From the NCBI GenBank assembly GCA_963682055.1, contig OY821740.1, positions 6,821,314-6,885,313 of the forward strand: 64,000 nt of DNA. The letters are read 5' to 3'. The position numbers and the translations under genes are program-made. Within the stretch, counting starts at the first letter, position 1. Every line of letters starts with the position of its first letter. Shown one piece after another: positions 37,241 through 49,663 of the stretch. The DNA is from Primula veris. Its lineage: Eukaryota > Streptophyta > Magnoliopsida > Ericales > Primulaceae. The notes below the pieces were generated by a model. The model worked only from the letters and a program-made list of their open reading frames with translations, did not search any database and was not told the DNA's origin.

Positions 37241-38215
37241 TGTTGGAATTGTTCCATATCATTTAAGCATTATCAAAGTCAAGTCTTAATATATGTACTT
37301 ATCCTTTCTTACTAATTGGACTTTTAGTGGGGAATGCACAGGCTTCTACATGATATCAAAACGAGCCATCGAAAGTTTAGCCAAGTTATAAGTATGATGG
37401 ACCACCTTCATCCGATTTGTTGATTGCACTCGTTGTCGAAAATTGACCAACCCATGAGTGAGGGGGAACGTTGGAATTGTCCGACATCACTTGATCAATA
37501 AGCCTTTTAGTAAGAAATGCACGGGCTTCTACATGGTATCAGAGCGGGCTATCGAAAGGCTAGGCAAGTTATAAGTATGAACCTCCACCCGATTTGTTGA
37601 TTGTGCCATCGAAAGGCTAGTCAAGTTATAAGTATGATAGACCACATCCACCCGATTTGTTGATTGCACTCGTTGGGCTTCTCGGAAATTGACAAACTCA
37701 CGAGTGAAGGGGAGTGTTGGAATTGTCCGACATTACTTGATCAATAGGCCTTTTAGTGGGTAATGCACGAGCTTCTACATGGTATCAGAGCGGGCCATCG
37801 AAAGTCTATCAAAGTTATAAGTATGATGGACCACCTCTACCCAATTTGTTGATTGCACTCGTTGTCGAAAATTGACCAACTCACGAGTGAGGGGGGATGT
37901 TGGAATTGTCCGACATCACTTGGTCAATAAGCCTTTTAGTGGGAAATGCACGGGCTTCTACATGGTATCAGAGTGGGCCATCGAAAGGCTAGCCAAGTTA
38001 TAAGTATGATGGACCGCCTGCACCCGATTTGTTGATTGCATTCGTTGGGCTTCTCGGAAATTATAAGTGTGATGGACCACCTCCACTCGATTTGTTGATT
38101 GCACTCGTTGGGCTTCTCGAAAATTGACCAATTCACGAGTGAGGGGGAGTGTTGGAATTATCCGACATTACTTGATCAATCAATAGGTCTTTTAGTGGGG
38201 AATGGACGGACTTGT
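37241..38215. mobile_element. Tandem array of TRIM-like (LTR + primer-binding-site) units in an intron of PES copy A
   Basis: Five units start with TGTTGGAATTGT (or CGTTGGAATTGT) at about 37241, 37470, 37715, 37898 and 38150, with spacing of 183-252 bp. Each full unit contains GGCTTCTACATGGTATCAGA-type sequence (near 37350, 37532, 37777 and 37960). TGGTATCAGAGC is the standard plant LTR-element primer-binding site complementary to initiator Met tRNA. No coding sequence. This fits a tandem amplification of a terminal-repeat retrotransposon in miniature. Confidence 0.75.
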
Positions 38216-39895
38216 ACAAACATGCATTTGAAAATACATGCCTTATTTTACATAGGAGAACTAAAGATGAGAAACAAATAATTCCCAAGTGTCAGTATAT
38301 TTCAGAACTCTGTCATTCAAGATCCAGGGAAAACGAAGAATCACACGATATAAATAATAATTATTAGGGAGTACTTTTAATACTAAGCAGCACTAGGAAA
38401 GGAACGAAATGTATTATCAAAGTGGAAAGGTGCGAGCGACCTTCAAATGACGTATGATCATGAACCGGTATATGTAAGCACCAAACTTCAAAAACTCTGC
38501 AATCAAATGAACTTAATACTCATACTTAAGAACTGATAGCTAGCTATAAGCTATTGTTGAGTACTTTTCATGAAAAGCTAATAATGAAGCTAAATTCTTG
38601 AGACCAGCATTATAGACTATTTACACAATGTACCAAGAGACGGCGAATTATTTAGATTTTCTAATCTTGTAATAAAGTTACTACTATTATAATGCTCAAT
38701 TAAAAAGCATTAAATTTTTGATATTTTGGGCTTGTTTTCTTGCAGCCTTTAATCTCGGCTTCATAGTTTTTATTTCCCTTTTGCATAGAGGCATGAAATT
38801 TGGTTGTTGGTTGTTGTTGATGAGTTGAAGTTTTGATCTTACTTTCCGAGTGCTTTGTGATGCAATACAAGTCCGGATCCAAGACCGTCCATTCCTGCAC
38901 TCGTCAAAATTAATACAAAAACTCCAACAGCTTGAAAAGAAACTTCTTTTCATGAAAACTGATGCTGTTCGGTGCAAGGGTTCTCGTGAGAGATTTTGAG
39001 AAAAGATGATATGTATTTTCAGATCTATGATTTTTCGTAAAAATACCTTCTTTTCCATTACATTTTTCAGCAAAGAATCTTTGCATCGAAAGCCAGAAGA
39101 AGTCCCAAGGGTAGTGGACCTAGTGGCAGTAATGGAAGTATGAAATACTTGCCGTGCCATGAAAGCCTTAGGGGTGTAAGAAAAATATGATTACATAATG
39201 AGCTTTTCTGCAGATTGTATGAGAAAATTTCCCAACTTAATTTTAGAAAGTTTACTTTTCTTGATTAAAAAATTCATTTACCTAGAAAAATATAAGAACA
39301 TGTAAAAAGTAACTGACTTTTGAAGTTTTTGTTGTTCTTGTTTTCAACCAAGACACCCGCAATGAGTCGAAAAACTTCAACCATTCGTTAAATCAGTGAA
39401 TGAAATAAGACAATCTATCCATCAAAGTGCATCCATTAACAAAAACAAATACGATGAATCGAGTGTCCGAAATCCCTTGGAAAAAAGTAGCTTGTAGCAA
39501 TTGCTTAGTCAGGAACTACCAGGAATCTATCTTTTGACTTCCAAATTACAGAATTATGTACCGGGCAAAAACAGAAGAATCGGTGAACCATTCAGGGGAC
39601 ACCCACACTCTACCGGGCAGAACCACCGAGGTGGGCCCCCATCAGCCTTAATCAACACTTTTGCATAATCAAGATAATCCTTAACCGATTTAGTACCATA
39701 CCCATCATCCCAAAACAATTCTAATTTTCCGTTATCACTCTCCTTTCCCCTCGTTTTTCTCTCAATGACTCTTTTACCTGCTTGACCTGAGGTATGACCA
39801 CCTAAGCCTGTCACTCGTTTTCGAGAACATGCCTTATACACTAACTTTGTAGCTGAAAAAGGAGACACTGGCAAAGTTTTCATAACGAAACCCAT

Positions 39896-39988
39896 ATTTT
39901 CCCAAGTTTTTTTTTTTCTGGAATAAGCATCAAACAGTGAGCAATTTATTTCATGTTTAATAACAATACATTGTTCCGAGTTTGAGTC
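39896..39988 (-). other. Leader between solo LTR and PES copy A start
   Basis: About 90 bp of original gene DNA between the inserted solo LTR and the chosen ATG. The frame is open across this stretch and into the LTR, but I regard that as accidental. A CCAG followed by an A-run near 39920 could be a splice acceptor, so the first exon may originally have been further upstream. Confidence 0.4.
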
Positions 39989-41203
39989 TGAAATTCCTAT
40001 CCGCTGTTCTAGTTGCAGTTTTGCAGTTAGGTTCCAAGTGAAGTTGCAACCACAGTTGGAACCTAAGTAAAAATAATGGACAGAACTGAATATAGTTAAA
40101 TGTACTTGAAATAAATCACACGCACATTTAACAACGGAGTTCACCTAACTAGGCTACGTCTCCGGGGCACTCACCCAGTTTATGATATTATAAAAGCTTA
40201 CAATATAGGATTCAAGTCTTATTGAAAAACACTCAGACTCGCTCTAGGTTTTTCTACCTATCTCTATATTTCTCCTACCTTATAACTATCAATTATAAAT
40301 CAATGGCATCCCACCATTGTTTTCTTTTGAATCTCACTGTGTATTCTCTCAAGAATGGTTTCTTTATAATTTAGAACACACACTTTTTACAAGCTAAGTT
40401 ATCAACTATATAAGCAAGTAAAAACAATCTTCTATCTTCAATGTCTTTTGTGATTGCTTTTGACTTTATTGATTGGCTTCAATCTCTCCAGTCATTGCGT
40501 GATTCTTCAGCGTGGATTGACTCCAATCATCATTGGTTGATACCTGTTTAATAACAAGCTTGATAGTTGGAGTTAGTCTTTTCCTATAATAAGGAAACAT
40601 ATAAAGACAATATCTTTTAGAGATAATATCTTTAAATATACATATGAAACATTAACTCCATATTTCATTCAATCTTAAACATATCATACTGAATTGATAA
40701 GAAACAAAAATTGAAACAAGTGATAAAAATTTGCATAATAATAGAGATATAAACTTATCTATGTAAAGAAAACATAACTAATCTCTTTATATCTTTTAGG
40801 AAATCTTTCTTTACCACTTTGATATTCTCAATAAACGCATACTAAACTTTTAGGATCATATGAGAATATATCCTGCATATTTTAAAACAAATAATTATCA
40901 TTAAAGAATAGTTATGCAGATTTACAGAACAAGACAGAATCCTGCAGAACAGCAGGTTGGAATTGTGGTTGCAACTGAGGTTACAACATTACTTGAAACC
41001 TCCAACGCTGTCTTAAGCAGGTTGTAACTGAGGTTGCAACATTGCTTGAAACCTAACACTACTGTCTTAGTAGGTTGTAACTGAGGTTGCAACATTGCTT
41101 GAAACCTATCAACACTGTCTTAGTACTTAACAAACAATTAGGATTATTTAGTGAAAATTAATAGACAACAAATAATATTTAGACCAGAAATCTGGTCCTA
41201 ACA
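39989..41203 (-). mobile_element. Solo LTR (copia-type) just upstream of PES copy A
   Basis: A 1215-bp LTR. On the minus strand it starts TGTTAGGACCAGATTTCTGG and ends GGAATTTCA. It is flanked by identical 5-bp direct repeats GAGTC (39984-39988 and 41204-41208). It contains GGGTGAGTGCCCCGGAGACG and GTGAACTCCGTTGTTAAATG (minus), typical of the R/U5 region of plant copia LTRs. No internal region or second LTR is present, so it is the product of LTR-LTR recombination. A 53-bp tandem repeat lies at its 5' (U3) side. Confidence 0.88.
40967..41125. repeat. 53-bp tandem repeat, three copies, inside the solo LTR U3
   Basis: Units start GGTTGCAACTGAGG or GGTTGTAACTGAGG at 40967, 41020 and 41073 and share CAACATTGCTTGAAACCT. 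The position in U3 suggests an enhancer-like promoter repeat of the element. Confidence 0.88.
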
Positions 41204-41208
41204 GAGTC

Positions 41209-42580
41209 CTCAGAATAAATTGGCTAAAGAGAGAAGAAAGAGAGTGAATATATGATTGCACAATGACACTACTATAGTTTGCTTATGCATAATTAATTAT
41301 GTAGGGGTTTCGTATAGGAACTTGATTTGATAATTGTGGTTAGTAAGCATGCTCGCCAAACAATATTTTATCAACCATTCTATTAACATTAACTACATTT
41401 TATCATTACTTTCCTCTGTCCATATTCTGGTTGCTTCATAAGTTGTAGCTTTTTAACTTCTAATAACTTCTTCTTTTTTTGGCTTTTGAAATATGCATTA
41501 CTGCCAACATCCACCTCATTTGGGACGCACTTAATAAGATTGGCCCAGTTGTAGTGTTCTTACCATACGAGTTAAATTAAGATACTTGAGATGGCTTTTT
41601 GTTAGTGAATTAAAAATCAACTTTTCAACATTCAAATTATTAATGGTGACTTGTAAATGTTTAAATTTTCTGAAATAGATTCTCACTGTCACAATGGACC
41701 TCTTGAACGTGTCCACATGAGGGGGAAGACTAGACTGATCCAGAATTAATCGGACACACCACCACTTTATTTATACACAACACTCTTCTCACCCTTTGAA
41801 GCGCATTGATATGGAATAAAAAAAAGTAGAACTTAAAACACCAGGCTACAAAAAATCTTCTTAATTTTCCCATTAATATCTGTACACAAAATTCTTCTCA
41901 CGCTAAAAATAGAACTTAAACTTCACTATGAAGAATCTTATCTTATTTTTGGCTTAAATGTTACCACCAAACAGGTAGTCCTATTAGATACTATCTACGA
42001 AACCGAGCGAAACCAACACTCATCCAAATTGGTTACAGGAAATAATCAAAATTGGTTTTCATTGCTTACCAGAAGAGAATCAATATTGGGTTTCATTGCT
42101 TACATGGGTCAGATTTTTGTTCTTAAAACAATTTTTACAGGGTTATATTTGGTAAAATGATCAAGTCCACACACTCTGCGAGAGGTGAAAGTAAATCCAC
42201 GAGCATGAGCTCTCTTTTTAAAAATCTAGATACTGTAGTTTCGGTCAAAAATGGACATTGCATTTCAAGAGCTACACATGATTATTCAAATTAAGCAAAA
42301 AACAGAACGGAAAACAAAATTTATCTTGTTTCTCAGAGTCAGAAATGTTTAGGATAAGATTCTTTTTTGTAATTAAATCTGACATGAACACGTACTCTTT
42401 TGTTGTAATAAAGGAAGAATCAGAATCAGCGGAGAAAAGAAACATGAGAGAAAAATTAAGCGCTCGTATGTCTGCAGATTTTGAGTAAATAAGTTGGCTT
42501 TTTAGACAGAGGAAAAAGCAGGTTTCCTTTATCTGAAGTTTTGAACACTCACTTTGTAACTTTTAGGCCAGAAAACAAAT
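41209..42580. other. Region between the solo LTR and the copia-type element; left part of the second duplicated unit
   Basis: Similar in pieces to 27.02-27.93 kb and 30.95-31.25 kb, with order changes and a loss of about 3 kb that includes the position of the 366-aa gene. No intact gene seen. Confidence 0.55.
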
Positions 42581-43093
42581 TGTTGGGTACGTTGTAAATA
42601 AATACAATAATTTCTACGGAAAATAAATTGACAAATAAACAGAAAATGATTTACTCAAATATATAAATATCAAATACAAGATTTAACATAAATTAATGTA
42701 AATGATACCGATATGGACTAAAGTCCGAGACGAGGTAACTGCTAGCAGTTTCCCTTAAACGATATTTGCCCCGTCACCTCTGCTTCTGGCTAAATGGGGC
42801 ACTTCGTTCCTAAGGTACAACGTCTATCACATGTGACTCGACGGAAACGGCATCGAGTCACGGTCGGGCCATTGGTGATACGGTACTCTCTCTATATGTA
42901 TGCATGCGTGTATGTGTATATGTCATGTATGAAAACTTGTCTTGAAAATTCTATTGAAAAATGATGAAAGACCATCATATTTATGCAAAGTTTGTATCTC
43001 ATGAAAGCCATCAATATGGGGATATAAATATTTTGAAACTCCTACAACTTAATTGCATTCAAAACAAAACAAAACTAAAGGTTTTTTCCAACA
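42581..43093 (-). repeat. 3' LTR of the copia-type element
   Basis: TGTTGGGTACG to TTTTTTCCAACA on the plus strand. It contains a pyrimidine/TATGTA microsatellite near 42887. Confidence 0.9.
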
Positions 43094-43675
43094 ATCTCCC
43101 ACATGAATGCAATCATTAAACATGCACAGTGCAACTAAATGCAATCGAGAGAACCACGAGAATTCACTGCATAAGAACAGGTAGCGTGCGCCTTGAACCT
43201 GCCATAGCGAAATATATTTCGAATATACTTGCCTTAGGTAGCGTAATGGTTTGAACTTTTAGCGTTTTGTGTATAACAAAATAATACCCGCACAGTGCCT
43301 TATTTACACCATTTACTAGGCCCTTTAGTTGTTGTCCATATTTGGTCCTGGACTGCCTTGGCAAATTCAACCGAGTGCTCTAGCGATTTAGCCCTAGCTC
43401 ATAACATAGTATCGGCCATACAGACTCGTTATAGGTGATTTTCAAGTCAAGGGTGTCCTGACTCACCCCACTCGATCTTCGAGATACTTGATTCATTAAG
43501 AGCCTCACGCTCACCCTTACAATGGTAGAGGTCTATCACTCTTTCATCATAGAAATTGGCTGAGAACTTATGTTCTTGAGTGCTTTGTTCGGTTACCCGC
43601 ATAATTCAGTTTCCCATTGAACCCGAGACTGAAGTTTCCAGTTCATGTTGGGTTACCTATGCGAATGTTTCCAAT

Positions 43676-43873
43676 TTATTGGGCTTCAAACCCCATTTCC
43701 CTCGATGATGCTCCAATTCCTCCATGAGTCAAGCATTTTGTATATGGATCCGCATTATTATCTTTAGACCTTGCAAAGTCTAAGGATACCACACTGTTTG
43801 CTAGCAATTCCTTTTGCGGACTTGTGTCTCCGACGACTATGTCATGACTTTGTCGGGACTTTCCATTATACAA
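43676..43873 (-). pseudogene. Remnant of copia pol (RNase H C-terminus)
   Basis: The minus-strand reading contains YNGKSRQSHD, SVVSLDFARSKDNNADPYTK and SSREMGFEAQ. These correspond to the closing segment of copia polyproteins, where a YNGKSRHI..., (V/S)DYVKSKDNIADPLTK, SSRGMGLKP pattern is usual. The sequence upstream is too decayed to read. It places the 3' end of pol next to the 43.1-kb LTR. Confidence 0.75.
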
Positions 43874-46800
43874 TTACTCTGATCCCGTTCAATAACTGAC
43901 TGACTTTATCAGTGCACGCTTATTGAGGGAACAAATTTTGGCCACTTGGGAATACCTCCCAAAACTTCTCAGCCAATCTGCATTTTTTCAGTGTCTACAA
44001 CATTATGAATTCTGATTTCATAGTTGATCCACGTATGCATGTCTGTTTTACAGACCTCCATGAAACTGCAACCTCTTTAAGTACAAACATATCCACTCGT
44101 GGACCTTGTACTGTTAAAGTTAGAGATACACTTGGTATCTAAATACCCTCCAAATATTTTGGACATCTCATATAATACAGTTCATGATTGGCAGTATACC
44201 TCATGTATCTGAGAAGCCTCATTGGCAAACCTACTGAGTCTGCTCACTGAGTTGGCTATAATTGGTCTAGTGCAGTTCTTGACGCACAAGAGACTACCTA
44301 TGATAAGTTAGGTGTTTGTTTTAGTCCATATAGCGACTTAACAAGTTTTCGCACCTTGGCTTACTTTACACGGAACCACGACCCAATGGGTTGTTCCTAA
44401 TTCTCTAGATCTCCATTTATAAAAGACATGTTCTCATTAATTAATGATGCGTCTTTTCATAGAGATTAGAGTATAGACATTAAAATTATCAAAACCGTCA
44501 GTTTACTTAAAGTAATTGACTTTATTTCTTACGTGCCTATCAACCTCATTGTTGATGGCATCTTCCCATATACACATTATATGGATAACATTGATTATTT
44601 CAATATCGTCGATTCACATTCACTCATGAAGATCAAGGGACAAATGAAGTTTCATTACTTACCCTTTTACCATGCCGAGGCACTTCATCTTCCTTACAAG
44701 ATTCACTTTCCCACTTTTCCAGCACCGTTTGAGTGTTCACTTGTTTTGGGTAGCGTAATGCTTTGAACCTTCAACGTATTGATCACACTCGTCAGGCGTT
44801 AGAGTTTTTGCGGAAAAATTTCTCTTTTAGAAAATATGCTTCTCGGGCATAGAGCAATGTTCTATATGCACTTTAAAGTCATGTGCCTTATGCACTAGAA
44901 ACCGATCAGCACTGTATTTTGTGCTTATTCGAAGAACACACAATCTACCGTTTTTCGATCCTATCCAAGTTCTTCAAGGAACAAGATTGAGATCTTTCTT
45001 AGGTAGCACCAAACTTTCACGAACTTGTAGTCAGGCACCATGCCTTCTATAATTCTGACTGTTTGGTCCAACTTCCTAAGAGGTAGTTTGTTCAACATAT
45101 ATCTTGCGGAAAGCTCACTTCCCGCACAAATTCAGAGTTTAACCCTGAACTTATCAACATGACATTCCAACCACACAATTGTGCGAACGGTGTCTCATGT
45201 TCACCGTTTCAATCACACTGATCATAAATTCATATTCATGTGAATATACCATTTCGGAACTAGTTAGACAATATCTAACACGTCCAAGATTAGTCTATCA
45301 TTTAATGATTAGCATTTAATCATTGGATTAAAGTTGGTAGATTAACTCAACAGAACACACATGATTAAACATGTTTTCTAACAAGCTTCAATCCTCAACA
45401 ATAGAATTCACGTATTCATTCTTACTTGAATGAATATCTCGACTGATTTGTCTTTACTTCTCATCAAGTAGACATATCAGTGTTTAGTACAACCATCAAT
45501 AGAATGAGGAAATACCTTTTAACCCCTTCTTGATTTGCACGCATCTCAAATGCATCAAACCATTAGGTTATGTACTCCGTTCAAAACTTCGAACTGAAAA
45601 CTTAGCAATACATTACTTCAAACACAAACTCATATTTGTGTTTCAATTTAAATAATAGATTTAGAAAATTAAAACATTTATGGTTTAATATTTTCATGAC
45701 CTACTATATCATGTCAAATCAGTAACTTAGTTGAATAACTCAACATGTCATTATTGACCACAAGAGTATCGACTAAAATGCTCATTTTGAACAAATAGTC
45801 ACTCATGTATTGCCACAAACAAGCAAATGTATCACAATTTGATTATAATGTTTTGGCTACCGAAAGGCTACTGCCCTTTAGGTTTCAAAAACCACTAGTC
45901 ATGATTCAGATTTGGATGCTTGCACTTGTTAGTGGATTTCCAAACGTTTAAAACGTTTTCACGCATTAACGCCTCCACAGTTCGTGCATTACATTTGTTC
46001 TCACTCAGAACATGCGTACTCTTATAGAGAAAGTTAATCAGTTTCAGGATGATAAATGAATAATATCATTTATTTTAGACGTTTTAAGTCCTATACCACT
46101 GAACCGTTAGGTATTCTCTCACTCGTCCGTAGGCGCTTTGGGGTACGTTTAGATTCTCGATCTACAGGATCGACGGGTTACCTCCATATTTGTGGGACCC
46201 TTGGGGTTCTCCCCCAATAATAGTAATATAATATTACTAAATTACCATTCTCAATAATAGCAAGTTCAACATATTCATAATATGTTTTACTAACAAATTA
46301 ATAATATGTTATTTCAACAAATTATTAAATGTTTTTCCAACAAATAAATAAGATGTTAATTTCAACAAATTATTAAATGTTCTTTCAGCAAATTAATAAG
46401 ATATTATTTCAACAAATAATAAATTAGCCGATATTTGTTTATTCTTAAAATAAACTCAACGACCATTTATAATTTGTTAATCATCAAATTATTTGCTCTT
46501 GGATGAACAAAGTTGGTTATTAAATAAGCTTTCATCCAAATATGTAACCGATTCGTCATTGCAATTCGTAGGTAGCTAATAAAGCTCTCCATAAATGCCA
46601 ACAATAAATGTCGTTACAATACTTTATAATTCTTCAAATTAAATTGCGACTAATCACAATTAATAAGAAGTTATAAATAATCGTCATTAATCTCATTAAT
46701 GATTACAGTTACAAATTTTATAACCCTCCAAATTAAATTGCAATAAATCACAATTAATAAGGACATCAACCATTATATCACTACATTAGTGTCTTTAATA

Positions 46801-48281
46801 ATGGTGGTTTTAAATTTGTAACCCCCATCATTAATATGCACTCATGCAATTAATAGGAGTTACACCGGCACCCATAATGTTCTGGTCAGTTCCACCCCCA
46901 CTGTATTCCGGACATTTCCCGCAGGAAACTGTTTGTTATCTCAAATAACAAACACGCACAATCTAATTTCGAAAAATAAAAACTAAAATTCCTCCTTCGC
47001 AAACACCAAATTTCTATAACCACGCATGGTTTCAAGAAACTGATTTTGCAAGAGTATTCTAGTTCATTCCCGAAAAATATTATCAAATTCTGAAAGATTT
47101 ATTCAGCCGTAAACACCAGATAAATTTGATTTTACAAAGAATAATCTCAAAATTTAAACAAGTTCTGTTGTAAGCCCCAAATTCTGAAAATCAAAAAATG
47201 GTTTTACAAGAACTATCCAAAGTATTTTTTCGGTTTCACAAACCAAAATTATACAAAGCATGACACACCATAAAATGGTAGTAAGGTTTCGTTTAGCTCA
47301 CTTATATAAACGGTATCACAAATTAAAAATTAGTATAAACTCAATTAACTAACTTTTAAATTAAATCAAAAGAGTACTAACAAAATTGTTAACAACATGC
47401 ATGCATTAATTATAACAACTGACTTCTGAATTCCTTTTTTACAAATTAGTCACATAACCGAAATTTTTCAACAACCATTAATTGGTTATGAAAATTCTAA
47501 GCCAACTCCTAGACATAGCATTTACAACACCAAGTAAATACATGTAATAGTAGTAACAGATGCATACCACTAATGAATTCAGTCAAAATCTAAATAAAAT
47601 GCATTGCTTGTACTAAGCAGAATAAAATATTACTACACCAACTTACGTGTAAGTAAAACCAAATTGATTGATCTAATGAACTAATTTACACCTCACTAAA
47701 TTAAATTTGGTTCACTCATCATACATCCAAATTTCACTGGATAGTTACTGGAAATAAAATAATGCCCAGATACTCGTAATCTAGACTTAGTAAACTAGCT
47801 ATCAAATATGCAATTAGTTCAATCCAAGATCCATAGTATAACCAATCATGCATGTTCTCACAAGTCATACGTACATGATACATATAATTATCCAATAGTT
47901 ACAATAAATCATCATCTCAACTTATATAAATAAAACAAGATGAATGAAGAACTAATTTCAAGGTTCGATAAAAATCAACCAACATAAACATGCAAAGCTC
48001 AATACATATATATAACACAAAATATATCTAAGCATGCTTGTACACAAAACGTGGACAGTTTAAAACCACAAAAAGGAATTTTCACAAAAAACCCCAAACA
48101 AGTTCAAACAAACACAAAACGCTTTCGACAATTCAACCGGAAACACCAATTTCTTAAAATCAATGTTTGTTAGAAAAAGATTTTCTAAAGAACTGTCTTA
48201 GCCACGGAAATAATTTTCTGTTTATCCAAACACCAAAATTATTGTATTAACGTACGAAACATAAAATATATCGTTTAAGAT

Positions 48282-48796
48282 TGTTGGGTACGTTGTAAAT
48301 AAATACAATAATTTCTACGGAAAATAAATGGACAAATAAACAGAAAATGGTTTCCTCAAATATATAAATATCAAATACAAGATTTAACATAAATTAATGT
48401 AAATGATACCGATATGGACTAAAGTCCGAGACGAGGTAACTGCAAGCAGTTTTCCTTAAACGATATTTGCCCCGCTACCTCTGCTTCTGGCTAAATGGGG
48501 CACTTCGTTCCCAAGGTACAACGTCTATCACATGTGACTCGACGGAAACGGCACCGAGCCACAGTCGGGCCGTTGGTGGTGCAGTACTCTCTCTCTATAT
48601 GTATGCATGTGTGTATGTGTATATGTCATGTATGAAAACTTGTCTTGAAAATTGTATTGAAAAATGATGAAATACCATCATATTTATGCAAAGTTTGTAA
48701 CTCATGAAAACCATCAATATGGGGATATAAATATTTTGAAACTCCTACAACTTAATTGCATTCAAAACAAAACAAAACGAAAGGTTTTTTCCAACA
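48282..48796 (-). repeat. 5' LTR of the copia-type element
   Basis: Pairs with 42581-43093; begins TGTTGGGTACG and ends TTTTTTCCAACA on the plus strand. Confidence 0.9.
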
Positions 48797-49663
48797 CAAA
48801 AAACAAATAAAATACAATTTCTAGTTTGCCAACCAAAAGTCAAATATATCGTAAACAAAAAAAGCAATTACGTAGGTAAAAGCTGCAATCAAACAATACC
48901 TAAATCAAGTGGGAGGAGAATAAAGTGTGAATTTAATTCAGAACTTGCTCTTTCAACAATTTTATAAAAAGAATCATATTCTGTTCACACAGGTCACAGA
49001 TGTGAAGTTATAATAAGCCACTTCCGACTAGTCAAATATACCTTTATTTGCACCTCCACAATAATTATGGACTGATGGTGAGTTCAAACAGTGAAGTTTG
49101 TTGATCCCCCATTCCGATATTTCAGCTCATGCGTTGTTGTATCTTTGCCACATTACATATATTGTCTTGCACATTGTTTGGTTGTTTTTTCTAGGAAAAT
49201 AAGGTTACTTCTTTGAACTTGAAAAAAAAGTTGCGTTCAATAAATTTAAAATCTTATAACCGTGTCAAGCCAAAAAAAAAATGCTTGGCTGTCAAACTGA
49301 GGAATGGACTGCGGTACATTTTATGGACTATATGACTTTCCTGTAATCACCCCACCAACTAAAAAAAAAATTGCGACAAAAAAGCTTTACAAGGAACCTG
49401 TATTATAAGTTAAACAGATGTGTTGGTGTGTAGCGTGTACACTATTTTGTTGGCACCGGGTTCTTCACTTGCTTGATGATCTTTTACTAGCACATATTCA
49501 ATGAGGGGTTTCTTTCATAATATATGAGTGTATAAATTGAGTACATTTGGTGTATCCTTTAAATTAACCAGCAGGTATCAGATCGCAACACTGAACTACA
49601 GAGAAGGACTATTACAGCAGAGTTCAACACTACTATGTAAATTTTTTTTATAGAAAAAAAGCA
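48797..49663. other. 3' flank of PES copy B
   Basis: Duplicated DNA matching 31310-32099 (for example GTGGGAGGAGAATAAAGTGT and GATCCCCCATTCCGATATTT in both). It presumably includes the PES 3' UTR. No other feature. Confidence 0.6.

Larger units (their letters stand above)
32100..39895 (-). pseudogene. Phytyl ester synthase (PES1/PES2-type) copy A, inactivated
   Basis: PES proteins are plastoglobule enzymes that esterify phytol from chlorophyll breakdown with fatty acids and also make triacylglycerol. Homologous exons (minus): 39562-39895, 38843-38894, 38441-38496, 36533-36691, 36352-36459, 35957-36063, 35539-35660, 34972-35080, 34445-34558, 33798-34164, 33358-33471, 32844-32929 and 32100-32400. 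The N-terminal hydrolase part has WDDGYGTKSVKDYL and the nucleophile elbow GDSFGGCLAL. The acyltransferase part has VGNHMLLGLE, LLYPGGAREALHRK, GATIVPFGIVGEDD and DPYRSVVDRTLYRAT. Lesions relative to copy B: an extra base and short deletion giving TAG at 34451-34453; in-frame TAG at 33951-33953; loss of CA at about 32930, destroying the AG acceptor; and replacement of the His expected in SNGH by Leu (SNGLMLL). Intron 3 carries a TRIM-like array. The start MGFVMKTLPVSPFS is chosen as the first Met downstream of the solo LTR. Confidence 0.9.
42581..48796 (-). mobile_element. Decayed Ty1/copia-type LTR retrotransposon
   Basis: A 6.2-kb element with LTRs at 42581-43093 (513 bp) and 48282-48796 (515 bp) that differ at about 20 positions (about 4%). 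Its target duplication is imperfect (CAAAT at 42576-42580, CAAAA at 48797-48801). Orientation is minus: next to the 3' LTR the minus strand reads ATGTGGGAGAT|TGTTGG, a polypurine tract as in copia elements, and a copia RNase H C-terminal remnant lies just inside it. No ORF in the interior exceeds 80 codons. The element is dead, and it separates the two PES units. Confidence 0.88.

Noticed and set aside
37241..38215. CRISPR-like spaced repeats
   Set aside because: Plant nuclear context, long diverged units, and a tRNA primer-binding-site motif point to retroelement-derived tandem units.
39896..40144. N-terminal extension of the PES copy A reading frame
   Set aside because: The upstream part lies within the solo LTR (39989-41203) and does not resemble a plastid targeting sequence; the open frame is accidental.
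44533..44766. Plus-strand ORF inside the copia-type element
   Set aside because: The element is oriented on the minus strand and its interior is decayed; no conserved protein on the plus strand.
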